64,000 nucleotides of DNA from Pectobacterium aroidearum (GCF_015689195.1 NZ_CP065044.1:434001-498000); one strand, 5' to 3'; positions 1 through 9,890 are shown, numbered from the stretch's first letter. Notes: generated by a model from the letters alone, not told the origin. Program-made: numbers and translations.

Positions 1-180
1 ACGAACCGATTGATTCATTTTCGAACCGTGCCGCAGCCAGGTGATTTACTGATTTACGCGAATACGGCGGGATACCAGATGGACCTGCTGGAGAACGCGT
101 TTCATCGACATCCGCTGCCTGCGCGCTTGTGTGCGTTCAAAGGTAAGAAAGGTGAGCTGATTTTTTCCAGTGATAACTGA
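1..180 (+). CDS. PLP-dependent decarboxylase, C-terminal end (partial)
   Basis: Only the last 59 residues and the TGA stop lie in the window. The reading frame is open from base 1 and contains the segment GDLLIYANTAGYQMD, which resembles the C-terminal beta-barrel end of fold-III PLP decarboxylases (DapDC/ornithine decarboxylase type, such as SbnH or rhizobial Y4yA). In that family this region helps to form the dimer active site. The stop is 13 bases before the ATG of the SbnA-like gene, so the two are probably co-transcribed. In staphyloferrin B synthesis an enzyme of this fold decarboxylates a diaminopropionate conjugate. The exact substrate here is unknown, and the family call rests on a short fragment. 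Confidence 0.6.
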   Translation, partial: TNRLIHFRTVPQPGDLLIYANTAGYQMDLLENAFHRHPLPARLCAFKGKKGELIFSSDN

Positions 181-193
181 ATGGAGCAGAACC

Positions 194-1210
194 ATGATCC
201 TGAATAAAGTAACTGATTTGATTGGTAATACCCCCGTTATACAAATTCCGGTTCCCTATGGGGATACGCGTTTGTTTTTAAAAGTGGAGAAGAACAATCC
301 CGGCGGCAGCATGAAGGATCGAATGGCGCGCAACATGATTGTCGCCGGGCTGAAGTCAGGCAAAATTCGCCCCGGCGGCACCATCGTCGAGTCGTCGTCG
401 GGTAATACCGGTATCGGGCTGGCGCTGGCGTCGATCGAATATGGCCTGCGCTTTATCGCCGTGGTCGATCATCATGCGGCACAGGACAAAATTGCCATCA
501 TGCGCGCGCTCGGCGCGGAAATTCGCTACGTCTCCGGCGACTACGGTGAAGATGAAGTGGCGGTGGTGGAACGTCAGCGCATGGCGGCACAGCTGGCACA
601 GGAAATTCCCGGCGCGGTGTTTATGAATCAATCGGATAACGCGGCGAATGCGGGCGGCTACGCTGATTTTGTGCGTGAGCTGTTCAGCCAGATTGGCAAG
701 ATCGACGCGTTTGTCGGCTGCGTGGGCACTGGCGGATCGATGACCGGTATTTCTCACGGCCTGAAAGTCCATAACCCGGATATTACGACCATTGCCGTTG
801 AGCCTGTGGGTTCTATTGTCTTCGGCCACCCCGGCAAACCTTACTACCAGTCTGGCACCGGTACGCCAGCGGGAGATACCGTGGGGCTGGTGCTGGATTA
901 TAGCTGCATCGACTGTGGCGAGCAGGTTTCGGATGCGCAGGCGTTTGAAACCGCACGCTATATCGCGCGGCACTATGGTTTGCTGGTCGGCGGCTCGACG
1001 GGCGGGGTGATCTATAAAGCACTGGAGTTGATCTATCAGGATCGCATCGGCGGCAACGTTGTACTGGCGATTGCCGACGGTGGTGAAAAATACCTGCATA
1101 CGGTGTTTAACGAAGAGTGGCTGGCGGCGCGTAATCTGACAGATAGCGGCGTATGGCACGATCTGGATCGCTGGCTGGGCAACGCGATTTCTCTGGAGCA
1201 GGCAAGCTAA
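194..1210 (+). CDS. SbnA-like cysteine-synthase-fold enzyme (probable O-phosphoserine-dependent Dap precursor synthase)
   Basis: This 338-residue protein belongs to PLP fold type II (cysteine synthase/cystathionine beta-synthase). Visible landmarks are the PLP-lysine motif PGGSMKDR near residue 40, the substrate loop SSSGNTG near 70, and the phosphate-binding GTGGSMTG near 180. The family member SbnA joins O-phospho-L-serine to L-glutamate to give ACEGA, a precursor of 2,3-diaminopropionate (Dap). Ordinary cysteine synthases use O-acetylserine. The neighbours (opine dehydrogenase, exporter, SbnI-like kinase) favour the SbnA role over cysteine synthesis. I chose the ATG at 194, which follows GGAG at 183-186; a GTG at 170 would add 8 residues and overlap the upstream gene. 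Substrate specificity is inferred. Confidence 0.75.
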   Translation: MILNKVTDLIGNTPVIQIPVPYGDTRLFLKVEKNNPGGSMKDRMARNMIVAGLKSGKIRPGGTIVESSSGNTGIGLALASIEYGLRFIAVVDHHAAQDKIAIMRALGAEIRYVSGDYGEDEVAVVERQRMAAQLAQEIPGAVFMNQSDNAANAGGYADFVRELFSQIGKIDAFVGCVGTGGSMTGISHGLKVHNPDITTIAVEPVGSIVFGHPGKPYYQSGTGTPAGDTVGLVLDYSCIDCGEQVSDAQAFETARYIARHYGLLVGGSTGGVIYKALELIYQDRIGGNVVLAIADGGEKYLHTVFNEEWLAARNLTDSGVWHDLDRWLGNAISLEQAS

Positions 1211-1220
1211 GGAGTTAAGG

Positions 1221-2378
1221 ATGACCGAAGCGCTAAGCGGGCAGCCGCTTAACGTGGTGATTTGCGGGGCCGGTAAGACCGGCCATCTCGCCACGGTACT
1301 GTTTACACAACTACCGGATGTCAGGGTGACGCTGCTGGGTAGCCATCCGCGCCTGCCGGAAGCCTATCAGCAGCACGGTAAACGGCTACATGCCCTGTTG
1401 CCGGATGGCGAGACGCTGACGGCCACGCCGGACTGCGTGACCTGCGATCCGGCGGAAGCCTGCCGCGATGCGGACGTCGTTATCATCACCGTTCCCGCTA
1501 ACTTCCGCGCCGATCTTCTGGCGCGGATTGTTCCTCATCTGCCCGCCAACAAACCGGTTTATGTTGGCGCCATTCCCGGTTTTTGCGGTTTTGACTGGCT
1601 GGCTGAACGCGAGCTGGCCGCTCGTCCGAACGCGGTGATTTGGGGCATGAAGGACGTTGCGCACATTGCGTTTGATTTGCTGCCGGGTCAGTCGATCAAA
1701 ATGGGCGGCGAAAAGGCCACGCTGTATGTCGCCACGCATCGGCGTGAAACGGCTGCGAGCCAGCAGGCGCTGATGGCACTGTTGCAACGACTCTATTCTG
1801 CACCAGTGGTGCTGTTACCGGATTATTTGGAGATCACGCTGACGCCGGGTAACCCGATTATGCACAGTGCGGTGATTTATGGCCTGATCGGTCCCTATGG
1901 ACAGTGGCACGCCCGACCGCTCTCACAGCCGCTGTGCTGGTGGAATGATTGCCCGGAACTCGGTGCCTATTATCTGGAACGTATGGACGAGGAGAACCAA
2001 CGGCTGTGTGCAGCGCTGGAGGCGCGGCTTGGTGTGCAGTTGGATTCGGTGCTGCCGCTCAAGCAGGAGATTATCGATGCCTATGGTGAGCAGATTACCG
2101 ATGCGCACACGATGCTCTCTGTGCTGCGCACCAATCAGGCTTACCACGGCATCGGTCTGCCGCTGCGAAAAGATGGCGCGGGCGGGTATGTGTTTGATAC
2201 GCAGCATCGGGTGTTTCAGGAGGATATCGCTTACGGCCTGAGCCTGCTGGTGACCATCGCGGAGAATCTGGCTGTTAGCGTGCCGTACATTGAGGAAGTC
2301 TACCGGTGGTGCAGCGATTATATGGGCACTTCCACGCAGGATCGTCCCGACTATTTCCCGCGACAGTGGTTGAAATGA
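1221..2378 (+). CDS. opine (octopine/nopaline-type) dehydrogenase family protein
   Basis: This 385-residue NAD(P)-dependent enzyme has an N-terminal Rossmann motif, CGAGKTGHLA, around residues 15-24. Its C-terminal octopine-dehydrogenase domain includes NPIMHSAVIYG at 211-221, where H215 aligns with the catalytic histidine region of opine dehydrogenases. Family members reductively condense the amine of an amino acid with a 2-oxo acid, as in metallophore enzymes of the staphylopine/pseudopaline type, or run in reverse to cleave secondary amines. An AAGGAG-type ribosome site precedes the ATG, and the gene starts 10 bases after the SbnA-like gene, so coupling is likely. In this setting it could replace SbnB, which oxidatively cleaves ACEGA to Dap and 2-oxoglutarate, or make a true opine metallophore. 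Family certain, reaction inferred. Confidence 0.75.
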   Translation: MTEALSGQPLNVVICGAGKTGHLATVLFTQLPDVRVTLLGSHPRLPEAYQQHGKRLHALLPDGETLTATPDCVTCDPAEACRDADVVIITVPANFRADLLARIVPHLPANKPVYVGAIPGFCGFDWLAERELAARPNAVIWGMKDVAHIAFDLLPGQSIKMGGEKATLYVATHRRETAASQQALMALLQRLYSAPVVLLPDYLEITLTPGNPIMHSAVIYGLIGPYGQWHARPLSQPLCWWNDCPELGAYYLERMDEENQRLCAALEARLGVQLDSVLPLKQEIIDAYGEQITDAHTMLSVLRTNQAYHGIGLPLRKDGAGGYVFDTQHRVFQEDIAYGLSLLVTIAENLAVSVPYIEEVYRWCSDYMGTSTQDRPDYFPRQWLK

Positions 2379-2415
2379 GACGGGGTGACGCCGTGAAAGC
2401 AGAAGGAATTGACGC

Positions 2416-3666
2416 ATGCGCTTGAGTGGGCAGGTGGCGTTTATCATCCACTTTATGTTTGTCGTACAACTGGTGGCGATGGGGGCGATGGAGATGAGCG
2501 GGCCGTTTTGGCCGCTGCATCTGGAAAGTATGTCATCCGGTGCGGAACTGAGTATCGCGGGGATTGCCGTGTACATCGGGCCGATGCTGGGCATTATGCT
2601 GACCAGCGCCTTCTGGGGACGAATGGGCGATCGGCTGGGTAATAAAGCCATGATGATCCGCGCGCTGTTCGGGCTAGCGTTAACCCAGCTTGGGCTGGCG
2701 TGGGCCAATGACATCTGGACGATCGTCGCGCTGCGTTTTATTCAGGGCGCCTGTGCGGGGTATATCGCGCCCGCGCAGGCCTACGGCGTCGCGGTCGTCA
2801 GTCCGTTACAGCGTACGCGGCTGTTCGCCTGGCTTCAGGTGTCTACCAACGTCGGATCGCTGCTGGGGGCGATTGTCGGCGGGCTGATCCTCGACTACCT
2901 GAACTTCTTCTGGATCAACCTGAGCGCCGCTATCCTGTGTGCGCTGTGCGGCATTACTGTGGCGCTGTTCCTGCCGCATGTCGCCCCCGATGTCCCTGCG
3001 GTTCCGCCTGCGGATGCACAGGAGAAAAGTACACCGCGCAGTCGGCTTTGGGCGCTGTCGCCGATTTCCGGCCTGCTGCTGATTTCCGGCCTGTTGCTGG
3101 CCAGCCGCATGATTCCGCAAACGCCGTTTTCCCTGTATATGGATGGCATTTTTCAGGTGGATAAATGGATTATCGGCCTGTGCTATGGCTTGCAAGCGAC
3201 CGGTGTGATTGTCTCTGCATCGCTGTGGGCGCGCTATTTTGAAAACCTCTCGCTGTCCCAGACGCTGAGCCGCTTGTGTGTGGTCATGCTGGCCTGCGCC
3301 ATCATCACATTGACGGCCGCCACGATCCTGAATATCGCGATTTTCATCCCACTTTATTTCCTGTGGGGCGTCCTGCTGGGGGCGACGACGCCAGTTCTGA
3401 TGGCGCTGATTTCTCGTGCGGCTGGTGCCGGACAGCAGGGTTACATACTCGGTGTGGCGCAAAGCGTCAGCCAGTTTGCCTCGATTCTGGGCATTGCTTT
3501 GGGCGGATTGGTGCTCTACTCCCCCGGACTACGTTCGCTGTTCTTCTGCGTTGGCGCCGCGTATCTGGTGACCTTCCTGGTCTCGCTGATGCTGCTACGA
3601 CACCTGCGGAAACAGGCGGAAAAACATGACTCTCTCTCGACGAAGGGAAATATCGAAAATGTGTAA
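2416..3666 (+). CDS. MFS transporter, probable metallophore exporter
   Basis: This 416-residue integral membrane protein has about 12 hydrophobic segments. The MFS motif A, GRMGDRLGNK, lies in the loop after the second segment, at about residues 69-78. A polar central linker near residues 190-210 divides the two six-helix halves. The drug:H+ antiporter-like architecture and its place between a biosynthetic enzyme and a periplasmic binding protein suggest inner-membrane export of the operon's product, as SbnD does for staphyloferrin B. An AGAAGGAA ribosome site precedes the ATG by about 8 bases. The 3' end overlaps the next coding region by 8 bases. The exported substrate is not determined by sequence. 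Confidence 0.75.
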   Translation: MRLSGQVAFIIHFMFVVQLVAMGAMEMSGPFWPLHLESMSSGAELSIAGIAVYIGPMLGIMLTSAFWGRMGDRLGNKAMMIRALFGLALTQLGLAWANDIWTIVALRFIQGACAGYIAPAQAYGVAVVSPLQRTRLFAWLQVSTNVGSLLGAIVGGLILDYLNFFWINLSAAILCALCGITVALFLPHVAPDVPAVPPADAQEKSTPRSRLWALSPISGLLLISGLLLASRMIPQTPFSLYMDGIFQVDKWIIGLCYGLQATGVIVSASLWARYFENLSLSQTLSRLCVVMLACAIITLTAATILNIAIFIPLYFLWGVLLGATTPVLMALISRAAGAGQQGYILGVAQSVSQFASILGIALGGLVLYSPGLRSLFFCVGAAYLVTFLVSLMLLRHLRKQAEKHDSLSTKGNIENV

Positions 3667-4819
3667 TCGTTGGACGCGGCAATATTGCCGTCGGTTATTG
3701 CTGAGTGCGCTGTTGATGGTCGGTCTGTCGCCGCTGGTGGCGCAGGCTGAGCAAACTGCGCAAACCTCAACGCTTATTAAGGATGTGCTGGGGCGTGAGG
3801 TGAGGGTCAACACGCCGGTGCAGCGCGTCATGTTGGGGGAAGGACGTCAGCTTTATCTGGTCGCGATGCTCGACAGGGAAGATCCGGCGAAAAGGATCGT
3901 TGCCTGGCGGCGCGATCTGATTCAGTCCGATCCGGCAACGTGGCACCAGTACCGCGATCGTTTTCCTCAACTGGCGAAAATTCCGACGTTCGACGGCACG
4001 GAGAAAGGGACGTTTGACGTGGAACAGGCGGTATCGCTGAAGCCGGACGTCATCATTATGAATATTGAGGCGCAGCGGGCGATTGTCGATGCGGGCTATG
4101 ACCGGATACTGGATAGCGTCGGCATTCCGATTGTGTATGTCGATTTTCGCTATCACCCGCTGGAAAACACCGCGCCGACCCTGCGTCTGTTCGGCAAGCT
4201 GTTTCATCAGGAAGCGCGCGCCGAGGCGTTTCTCGCGTTCCGTGAGGCGCAGCTAAAACGTGTTTCCGACGTGCTGGCGGCGAAAAAGCCGCGTTCACCG
4301 CGCGTTTTCATTGAGCGGCTGGGGGGCTACACCGATGAATGCTGCCTGACCTTCGGTCCGGATAACTTCGGTAAGTTCGTGCAACTGGCTGGTGGCGATA
4401 ACGTTGCGGCAAAAAATGCGCCGAGCACTTTTATGCAGATGCATCCTGAACAGGTGATTGTGGAAAACCCGGAAGTGGTGGTGATCACCAGCGGCAACTT
4501 TGAAGCCTTCGTACCCGGCGGGCGCTGGATTGGATTGGGGCCGGGGCAGGATGTGGTTGAAGGACGCAAGCGGCTTGAATGGTTTTTGGGACGGCCTGCG
4601 TATACCAACACCCTCGCGAAGCAGAAACGCGCGTTCCATGCCATCTGGCATCAGTTTTATAACGGGCCCTATGATTTCATCGCGATTCAGCAATTGGCTG
4701 AGTGGTTTCACCCCGATCTATTCCGCGATCTCAACGCGGATGACACTTTCCGCCAGCTTCATCAGCAATTTTTACCGGTGGACTACCAGCCGGGCTATTT
4801 CGTCAGTCTTGCGCCGTAA
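3659..4819 (+). CDS. iron/cobalamin-type (TroA-like) periplasmic ABC substrate-binding protein
   Basis: This 386-residue protein has an N-terminal signal peptide: basic residues, a hydrophobic core RRLLLSALLMVGLSPLV, and probable cleavage after AQA near residue 30. The mature part follows the class III binding-protein pattern used for Fe(III)-siderophores, haem or vitamin B12. That pattern includes a strand-turn such as VNTPVQRVM and the LKPDVIIM segment at the start of the second half. It would capture a metal chelate in the periplasm. No permease or ATPase of a matching transporter is in the window. I preferred the ATG at 3659, inside the MFS stop region and after AAGGGA; an upstream ATG at 3626 would add 11 charged residues before the signal sequence. 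Confidence 0.7.
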   Translation: MCNRWTRQYCRRLLLSALLMVGLSPLVAQAEQTAQTSTLIKDVLGREVRVNTPVQRVMLGEGRQLYLVAMLDREDPAKRIVAWRRDLIQSDPATWHQYRDRFPQLAKIPTFDGTEKGTFDVEQAVSLKPDVIIMNIEAQRAIVDAGYDRILDSVGIPIVYVDFRYHPLENTAPTLRLFGKLFHQEARAEAFLAFREAQLKRVSDVLAAKKPRSPRVFIERLGGYTDECCLTFGPDNFGKFVQLAGGDNVAAKNAPSTFMQMHPEQVIVENPEVVVITSGNFEAFVPGGRWIGLGPGQDVVEGRKRLEWFLGRPAYTNTLAKQKRAFHAIWHQFYNGPYDFIAIQQLAEWFHPDLFRDLNADDTFRQLHQQFLPVDYQPGYFVSLAP

Positions 4820-4827
4820 ATGAGAGG

Positions 4828-4852
4828 CAGCTCCGACGTTACGTCGGAGCTG
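4828..4852 (+). other. perfect intercistronic hairpin in the metallophore-like operon
   Basis: The sequence has two perfectly complementary 12-base arms, CAGCTCCGACGT and ACGTCGGAGCTG, around a single T. It begins 8 bases after the stop of the binding-protein gene and ends 30 bases before the ATG of the SbnI-like gene. No T-run follows, so it does not look like an intrinsic terminator. It could stabilise the upstream mRNA, tune expression of the last gene, or be an operator. Confidence 0.6.
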
Positions 4853-4881
4853 TGCGTAACCGTTACGTCAGGAGGTGGATA

Positions 4882-5292
4882 ATGTTTGAAGGTATGACCT
4901 ACCAGATCGCTCTTACGCCCGTGCAGTTCCTGCTTCCCTCTGAAAATGTTGATATGTCGAACGTGGAATGTCTGATGGAGGACATTTGCCGCTGTGGCTG
5001 CTGGACGACACCAGTACCCATAGAGAAAAAAACCGGAATTATCATGGATGGCAATCATCGGCTACGTGCGGCTACCGAGCTGGGATTGAAGCACATCCCC
5101 TGCGCGTTGCTTGATTATGAGGATCCTCGCGTGTCCGTTTATCACTGGAAGACCGGGCAACCTTTTTGCAAAAATCTGATTATGCAGACCATTGTGACGG
5201 AAAAGGGCCTGTTTCCCTACAAGACCACACGTCATCTTTTCCAGCCTGCGCTGCCGTCGGTGAGCGTGGTGCTGGATGAACTGATGCGCTAA
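4882..5292 (+). CDS. ParB-fold protein, probable SbnI/SerK-like free L-serine kinase
   Basis: This 136-residue protein carries the ParB/sulfiredoxin-type motif IIMDGNHRLRAATELG, with DGNHR at about 56-60, and a following LLDYEDPRVSVYHW segment. Both match the SbnI and archaeal SerK group rather than chromosome-partition ParB. In that group the protein phosphorylates free L-serine to O-phospho-L-serine, the substrate of SbnA. Its position as last gene of an operon that also encodes an SbnA-like enzyme supports the same job here. The ATG at 4882 has a strong AGGAGGTGG ribosome site; a GTG at 4852 would fall in the hairpin. There are several cysteines near residues 30-40 (CLMEDICRCGC), which could reflect a metal or redox feature. 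Function inferred, not proven. Confidence 0.65.
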   Translation: MFEGMTYQIALTPVQFLLPSENVDMSNVECLMEDICRCGCWTTPVPIEKKTGIIMDGNHRLRAATELGLKHIPCALLDYEDPRVSVYHWKTGQPFCKNLIMQTIVTEKGLFPYKTTRHLFQPALPSVSVVLDELMR

Positions 5293-5295
5293 TTA

Positions 5296-5329
5296 CGGCT
5301 ATGTGTTAACCACGGCTATGCATTAACCA
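5296..5329. repeat. 17-bp direct tandem duplication
   Basis: CGGCTATGTGTTAACCA (5296-5312) is followed directly by CGGCTATGCATTAACCA (5313-5329), with two mismatches. It lies just after the stop of the SbnI-like gene. Confidence 0.8.
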
Positions 5330-5429
5330 CTTTACGTTGCCGCTCTGGATCCGGGGGGCAACGCCCTTTCTCTTCTCTTTTCTCCTGCTTTTGCCACTAC
5401 CGTGCCTTTTTATTGTCGGCGGCGTTACT

Positions 5430-5493
5430 ATAATCTCCGTAAACGATAATCTTCGTAAACGACAATCTTCGTGAGTGACAACCACCGTAAATC
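5430..5493. repeat. four tandem 16-bp units upstream of ompR
   Basis: The units are ATAATCTCCGTAAACG (5430-5445), ATAATCTTCGTAAACG (5446-5461), ACAATCTTCGTGAGTG (5462-5477) and ACAACCACCGTAAATC (5478-5493). Units 1 and 2 differ at one base, and units 3 and 4 have diverged progressively. The array ends about 165 bases before the ompR start. Confidence 0.75.
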
Positions 5494-5657
5494 GCCGATT
5501 ATTTTATGACTGACGGCAAAGGAAATGATTGATTACACGAATTTTAATATGCTTTGTAACAATTTTGCCTAGAATGTATACCAGAAACGACTGTCAGTAA
5601 TTCGTGTGTTTCTGAACAATAGCAGCGTCGGCGCTATTACGCCTTTGGAGAAAGAGA

Positions 5658-7735
<2,078 letters not shown>

Positions 7736-7816
7736 GTATTTTGGGCAGTCTCAGTATTAAGAGGAAAGGCGTAATTCCGCGTCTTCAGACCGTTGACAAT
7801 CTATTTGCCGAATGGG

Positions 7817-8003
7817 AACGGTAGTAACGGAATAGAAGAGTAAAGCGTTTGCGCCATGGACAAAAACGTCAGGAACGTTTTTGAACGTCGCTAGCGACGG
7901 CCCTGCAAGGGTGAATCTCAGGGATGAGATTCATATCTGCGCAATCCGAGCGCACAGGGATGTGTTCACAGCGTCTTTACGATCTATCCGTTACTACCGC
8001 TCG
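7817..8003 (+). repeat. MITE-like multi-hairpin repeat, copy A
   Basis: This element of about 187 bp has imperfect terminal inverted repeats: GGTAGTAACGGAATAGAAG on the left, and the complement of GGTAGTAACGGATAGATCG on the right. Inside are three further stems: CAAAAACGT/ACGTTTTTG (7861-7883), the palindrome CGTCGCTAGCGACG (7886-7899), and GAATCTCA/TGAGATTC (7913-7932). A copy of the same length and about 90% identity lies inverted at 46113-46300. There is no coding capacity. It may be a non-autonomous mobile element or a structured RNA repeat. Confidence 0.85.
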
Positions 8004-8023
8004 ACAGTCCCTGTAGTAATCTT

Positions 8024-8049
8024 AAAAGGCGCGGAATCCGCGCCTTTTT
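8024..8049. terminator. bidirectional terminator between envZ and pckA
   Basis: AAAAGGCGCGGA pairs with TCCGCGCCTTTTT in a GC-rich stem with A/T tails on both sides, suitable for ending transcription from either convergent gene. Confidence 0.85.
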
Positions 8050-8074
8050 CGTTATGGGTTTTCCTACAAGCCGC

Positions 8075-9694
8075 TTAGCGCTTCGGCCCTGCTTTCACCA
8101 GCGCGGCACCTGCTGGTGCATCGGTGTATTTATCGAAGTTGGTGATAAAGCGCTGTGCCAGATCGTCCGCTTTTTCCTGCCACTGTTCGACGCTCGCGTA
8201 GGTATCACGCGGGTCGAGAATGTCAGGATTAACGCCGGGCAGCGACGTCGGGATGGCCAAATCGAAGACCGGCAGCGTCTGCATTTCTGCATCATCAATG
8301 CTGCCGTTCAGAATGGCGTCAATAATCCCGCGCGTATCTTTAATGGAGATACGTTTACCGCTGCCGTTCCAGCCAGTGTTCACCAGATAGGCCTGTGCAC
8401 CAGCCGCCTTCATGCGTTTTACCAGCACTTCAGCGTACTGCGTTGGGTGCAGCATCAGGAATGCCGCGCCGAAGCAGGCGGAGAAGGTCGGTGTCGGTTC
8501 CGTCACGCCGCGTTCGGTTCCCGCCAGTTTGGCGGTAAAGCCGGACAGGAAATGATACTGCGTTTGATCGGACGTCAGGCGAGAAACAGGAGGCAACACG
8601 CCGAATGCGTCAGCCGTCAGGAAGATCACTTTCGTCGCATGTCCGGCTTTGGAGACCGGTTTAACGATATTCTGAATGTGATAAATCGGATAAGAGACGC
8701 GGGTGTTCTCGGTTTTCGAACCGTCGTTGAAGTCCACTGTACCGTCTGCCAGTACCGTGACGTTCTCCAGCAGTGCATCACGTTTGATCGCACCGTAGAT
8801 ATCCGGCTCTGCCTCTTTGGATAGTTTGATGGTTTTGGCATAGCAGCCGCCTTCAAAGTTGAAGACGCCGTCGTCGTCCCAGCCGTGTTCGTCATCGCCA
8901 ATCAGCTGGCGTTTCGGATCGGTGGACAGCGTGGTTTTGCCCGTACCGGACAGACCAAAGAAGACCGCGACATCGCCTTTTTCGCCGACGTTTGCCGAAC
9001 AGTGCATAGAGGCGATGCCTTTCAGCGGCAGCAGGTAGTTCATGATGGAGAACATCCCTTTCTTCATTTCGCCGCCGTACCAGGTGCCGCCGATCAACTG
9101 GATGCGTTCTGTCAGATTGAACGCGACAAAGTTCTCGGAGTTCAGCCCTTGTTCCTGCCAGTTCGGGTTGGTGCATTTCGCGCCGTTCATTACGATGAAG
9201 TCTGGCTCAAAGCCCTCCAGTTCCTCATCGCTTGGGCGGATAAACATGTTTTTGACGAAATGCGCCTGCCACGCCACTTCCGTGACGAAACGTACGCTGA
9301 GGCGGCTGTCTGGATTCGCGCCGCAGAAGGCATCGATGATGAACAGGCGCTTGCCGGAAAGCTGTGTGGTAACAAGCTGCTTCAGGTGCGTCCAGGTTTC
9401 CTGACTCAGTGGGTGGTTATCGTTCTTACCTTTACCCTGATCGGACCACCACACGGTGTCGCGGGTTACATCATCGCGCACGATGTATTTGTCTTTCGGG
9501 GAACGGCCGGTAAAGATGCCAGTATCGACGGCTACCGCACCCAGTTGGGTTTCGATGCCGCGTTCATAGCCTTGTAGGGTAGGAGAGCGTTCTTCTTCAA
9601 AAAGCAGTTCATAGCTGGGATTGTAGACAATATCGCGGACATCGTGGATTCCATAAGCCGTCAGGGCTTGCGGGGTAATACCGTTGATCTGCAT
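8075..9694 (-). CDS. pckA: phosphoenolpyruvate carboxykinase (ATP)
   Basis: This 539-residue cytosolic enzyme converts oxaloacetate and ATP to phosphoenolpyruvate, CO2 and ADP at the start of gluconeogenesis. Diagnostic motifs are the kinase P-loop [11 protein letters not shown] at about 247-257, [11 protein letters not shown] just before it, [10 protein letters not shown] near 61-70, and the metal-binding [19 protein letters not shown] chose the start at 9694 (MQINGITPQ), which aligns with the E. coli N-terminus and has GAGGAG upstream; extending to 9709 adds only five residues. It is convergent with envZ. Confidence 0.97.
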   Translation of the reverse strand: MQINGITPQALTAYGIHDVRDIVYNPSYELLFEEERSPTLQGYERGIETQLGAVAVDTGIFTGRSPKDKYIVRDDVTRDTVWWSDQGKGKNDNHPLSQETWTHLKQLVTTQLSGKRLFIIDAFCGANPDSRLSVRFVTEVAWQAHFVKNMFIRPSDEELEGFEPDFIVMNGAKCTNPNWQEQGLNSENFVAFNLTERIQLIGGTWYGGEMKKGMFSIMNYLLPLKGIASMHCSANVGEKGDVAVFFGLSGTGKTTLSTDPKRQLIGDDEHGWDDDGVFNFEGGCYAKTIKLSKEAEPDIYGAIKRDALLENVTVLADGTVDFNDGSKTENTRVSYPIYHIQNIVKPVSKAGHATKVIFLTADAFGVLPPVSRLTSDQTQYHFLSGFTAKLAGTERGVTEPTPTFSACFGAAFLMLHPTQYAEVLVKRMKAAGAQAYLVNTGWNGSGKRISIKDTRGIIDAILNGSIDDAEMQTLPVFDLAIPTSLPGVNPDILDPRDTYASVEQWQEKADDLAQRFITNFDKYTDAPAGAALVKAGPKR

Positions 9695-9856
9695 GTTGCT
9701 ACTCCTCAAGTTATAGTCGTACTACTAAACATTGTAGGGAGTGAGCTTATTTTAACCGCGATAGCAATCATAAAATTAAATAAATTCATTAATAACTTTG
9801 CTTATTTAGGTGTTTGAAAAATAATCACGGCGGTTTATAGATGGGAAAATAAGCAA

Positions 9857-9883
9857 AATAAAACGGGTACTTTCGTACCCGTT
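9857..9883 (-). terminator. hslO terminator
   Basis: A perfect stem, AACGGGTAC/GTACCCGTT (9862-9883), with a four-base loop lies just after the hslO stop. On the minus strand it is followed by TTTATTTTGC. Confidence 0.85.
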
Positions 9884-9890
9884 AAAACGA

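Larger units (their letters stand above)
5293..5657. promoter_or_regulatory. 365-base intergenic region upstream of ompR
   Basis: No gene is seen. The region holds a 17-bp direct duplication (5296-5329), a CGTTGC/GCAACG stem followed by a pyrimidine-rich tract (5335-5385) that could end transcription of the upstream operon, and four tandem 16-bp units (5430-5493). AT-rich sequence from 5530 to 5600, with TAGAAT or TATACC as possible -10 elements, should carry the ompR-envZ promoter. In E. coli greB is divergent from ompR at this point; here the neighbour is the metallophore-like operon in the same direction. Confidence 0.5.
7736..8074. other. convergent envZ/pckA intergenic region
   Basis: This 339-base gap between convergent genes has no supportable coding region. 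It holds copy A of a 187-bp structured repeat (7817-8003) and, beyond it, a bidirectional terminator (8024-8049). Confidence 0.8.

Noticed and set aside
356-1294. 312-codon minus-strand frame over the SbnA-like gene
   Set aside because: Low-complexity Arg/His-rich translation, antisense to a clear PLP enzyme.
3626-3658. Upstream ATG for the iron-type binding protein
   Set aside because: It would place 11 charged residues before a good signal peptide; the ATG at 3659 fits better.
7881-8078. 65-codon frame inside repeat copy A
   Set aside because: It begins within the structured repeat and runs into the terminator; the inverted copy does not preserve it convincingly. It may appear as a hypothetical protein in automated annotation.
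8885-9577. 230-codon plus-strand frame over pckA
   Set aside because: Shadow of the pckA coding sequence; no motifs.
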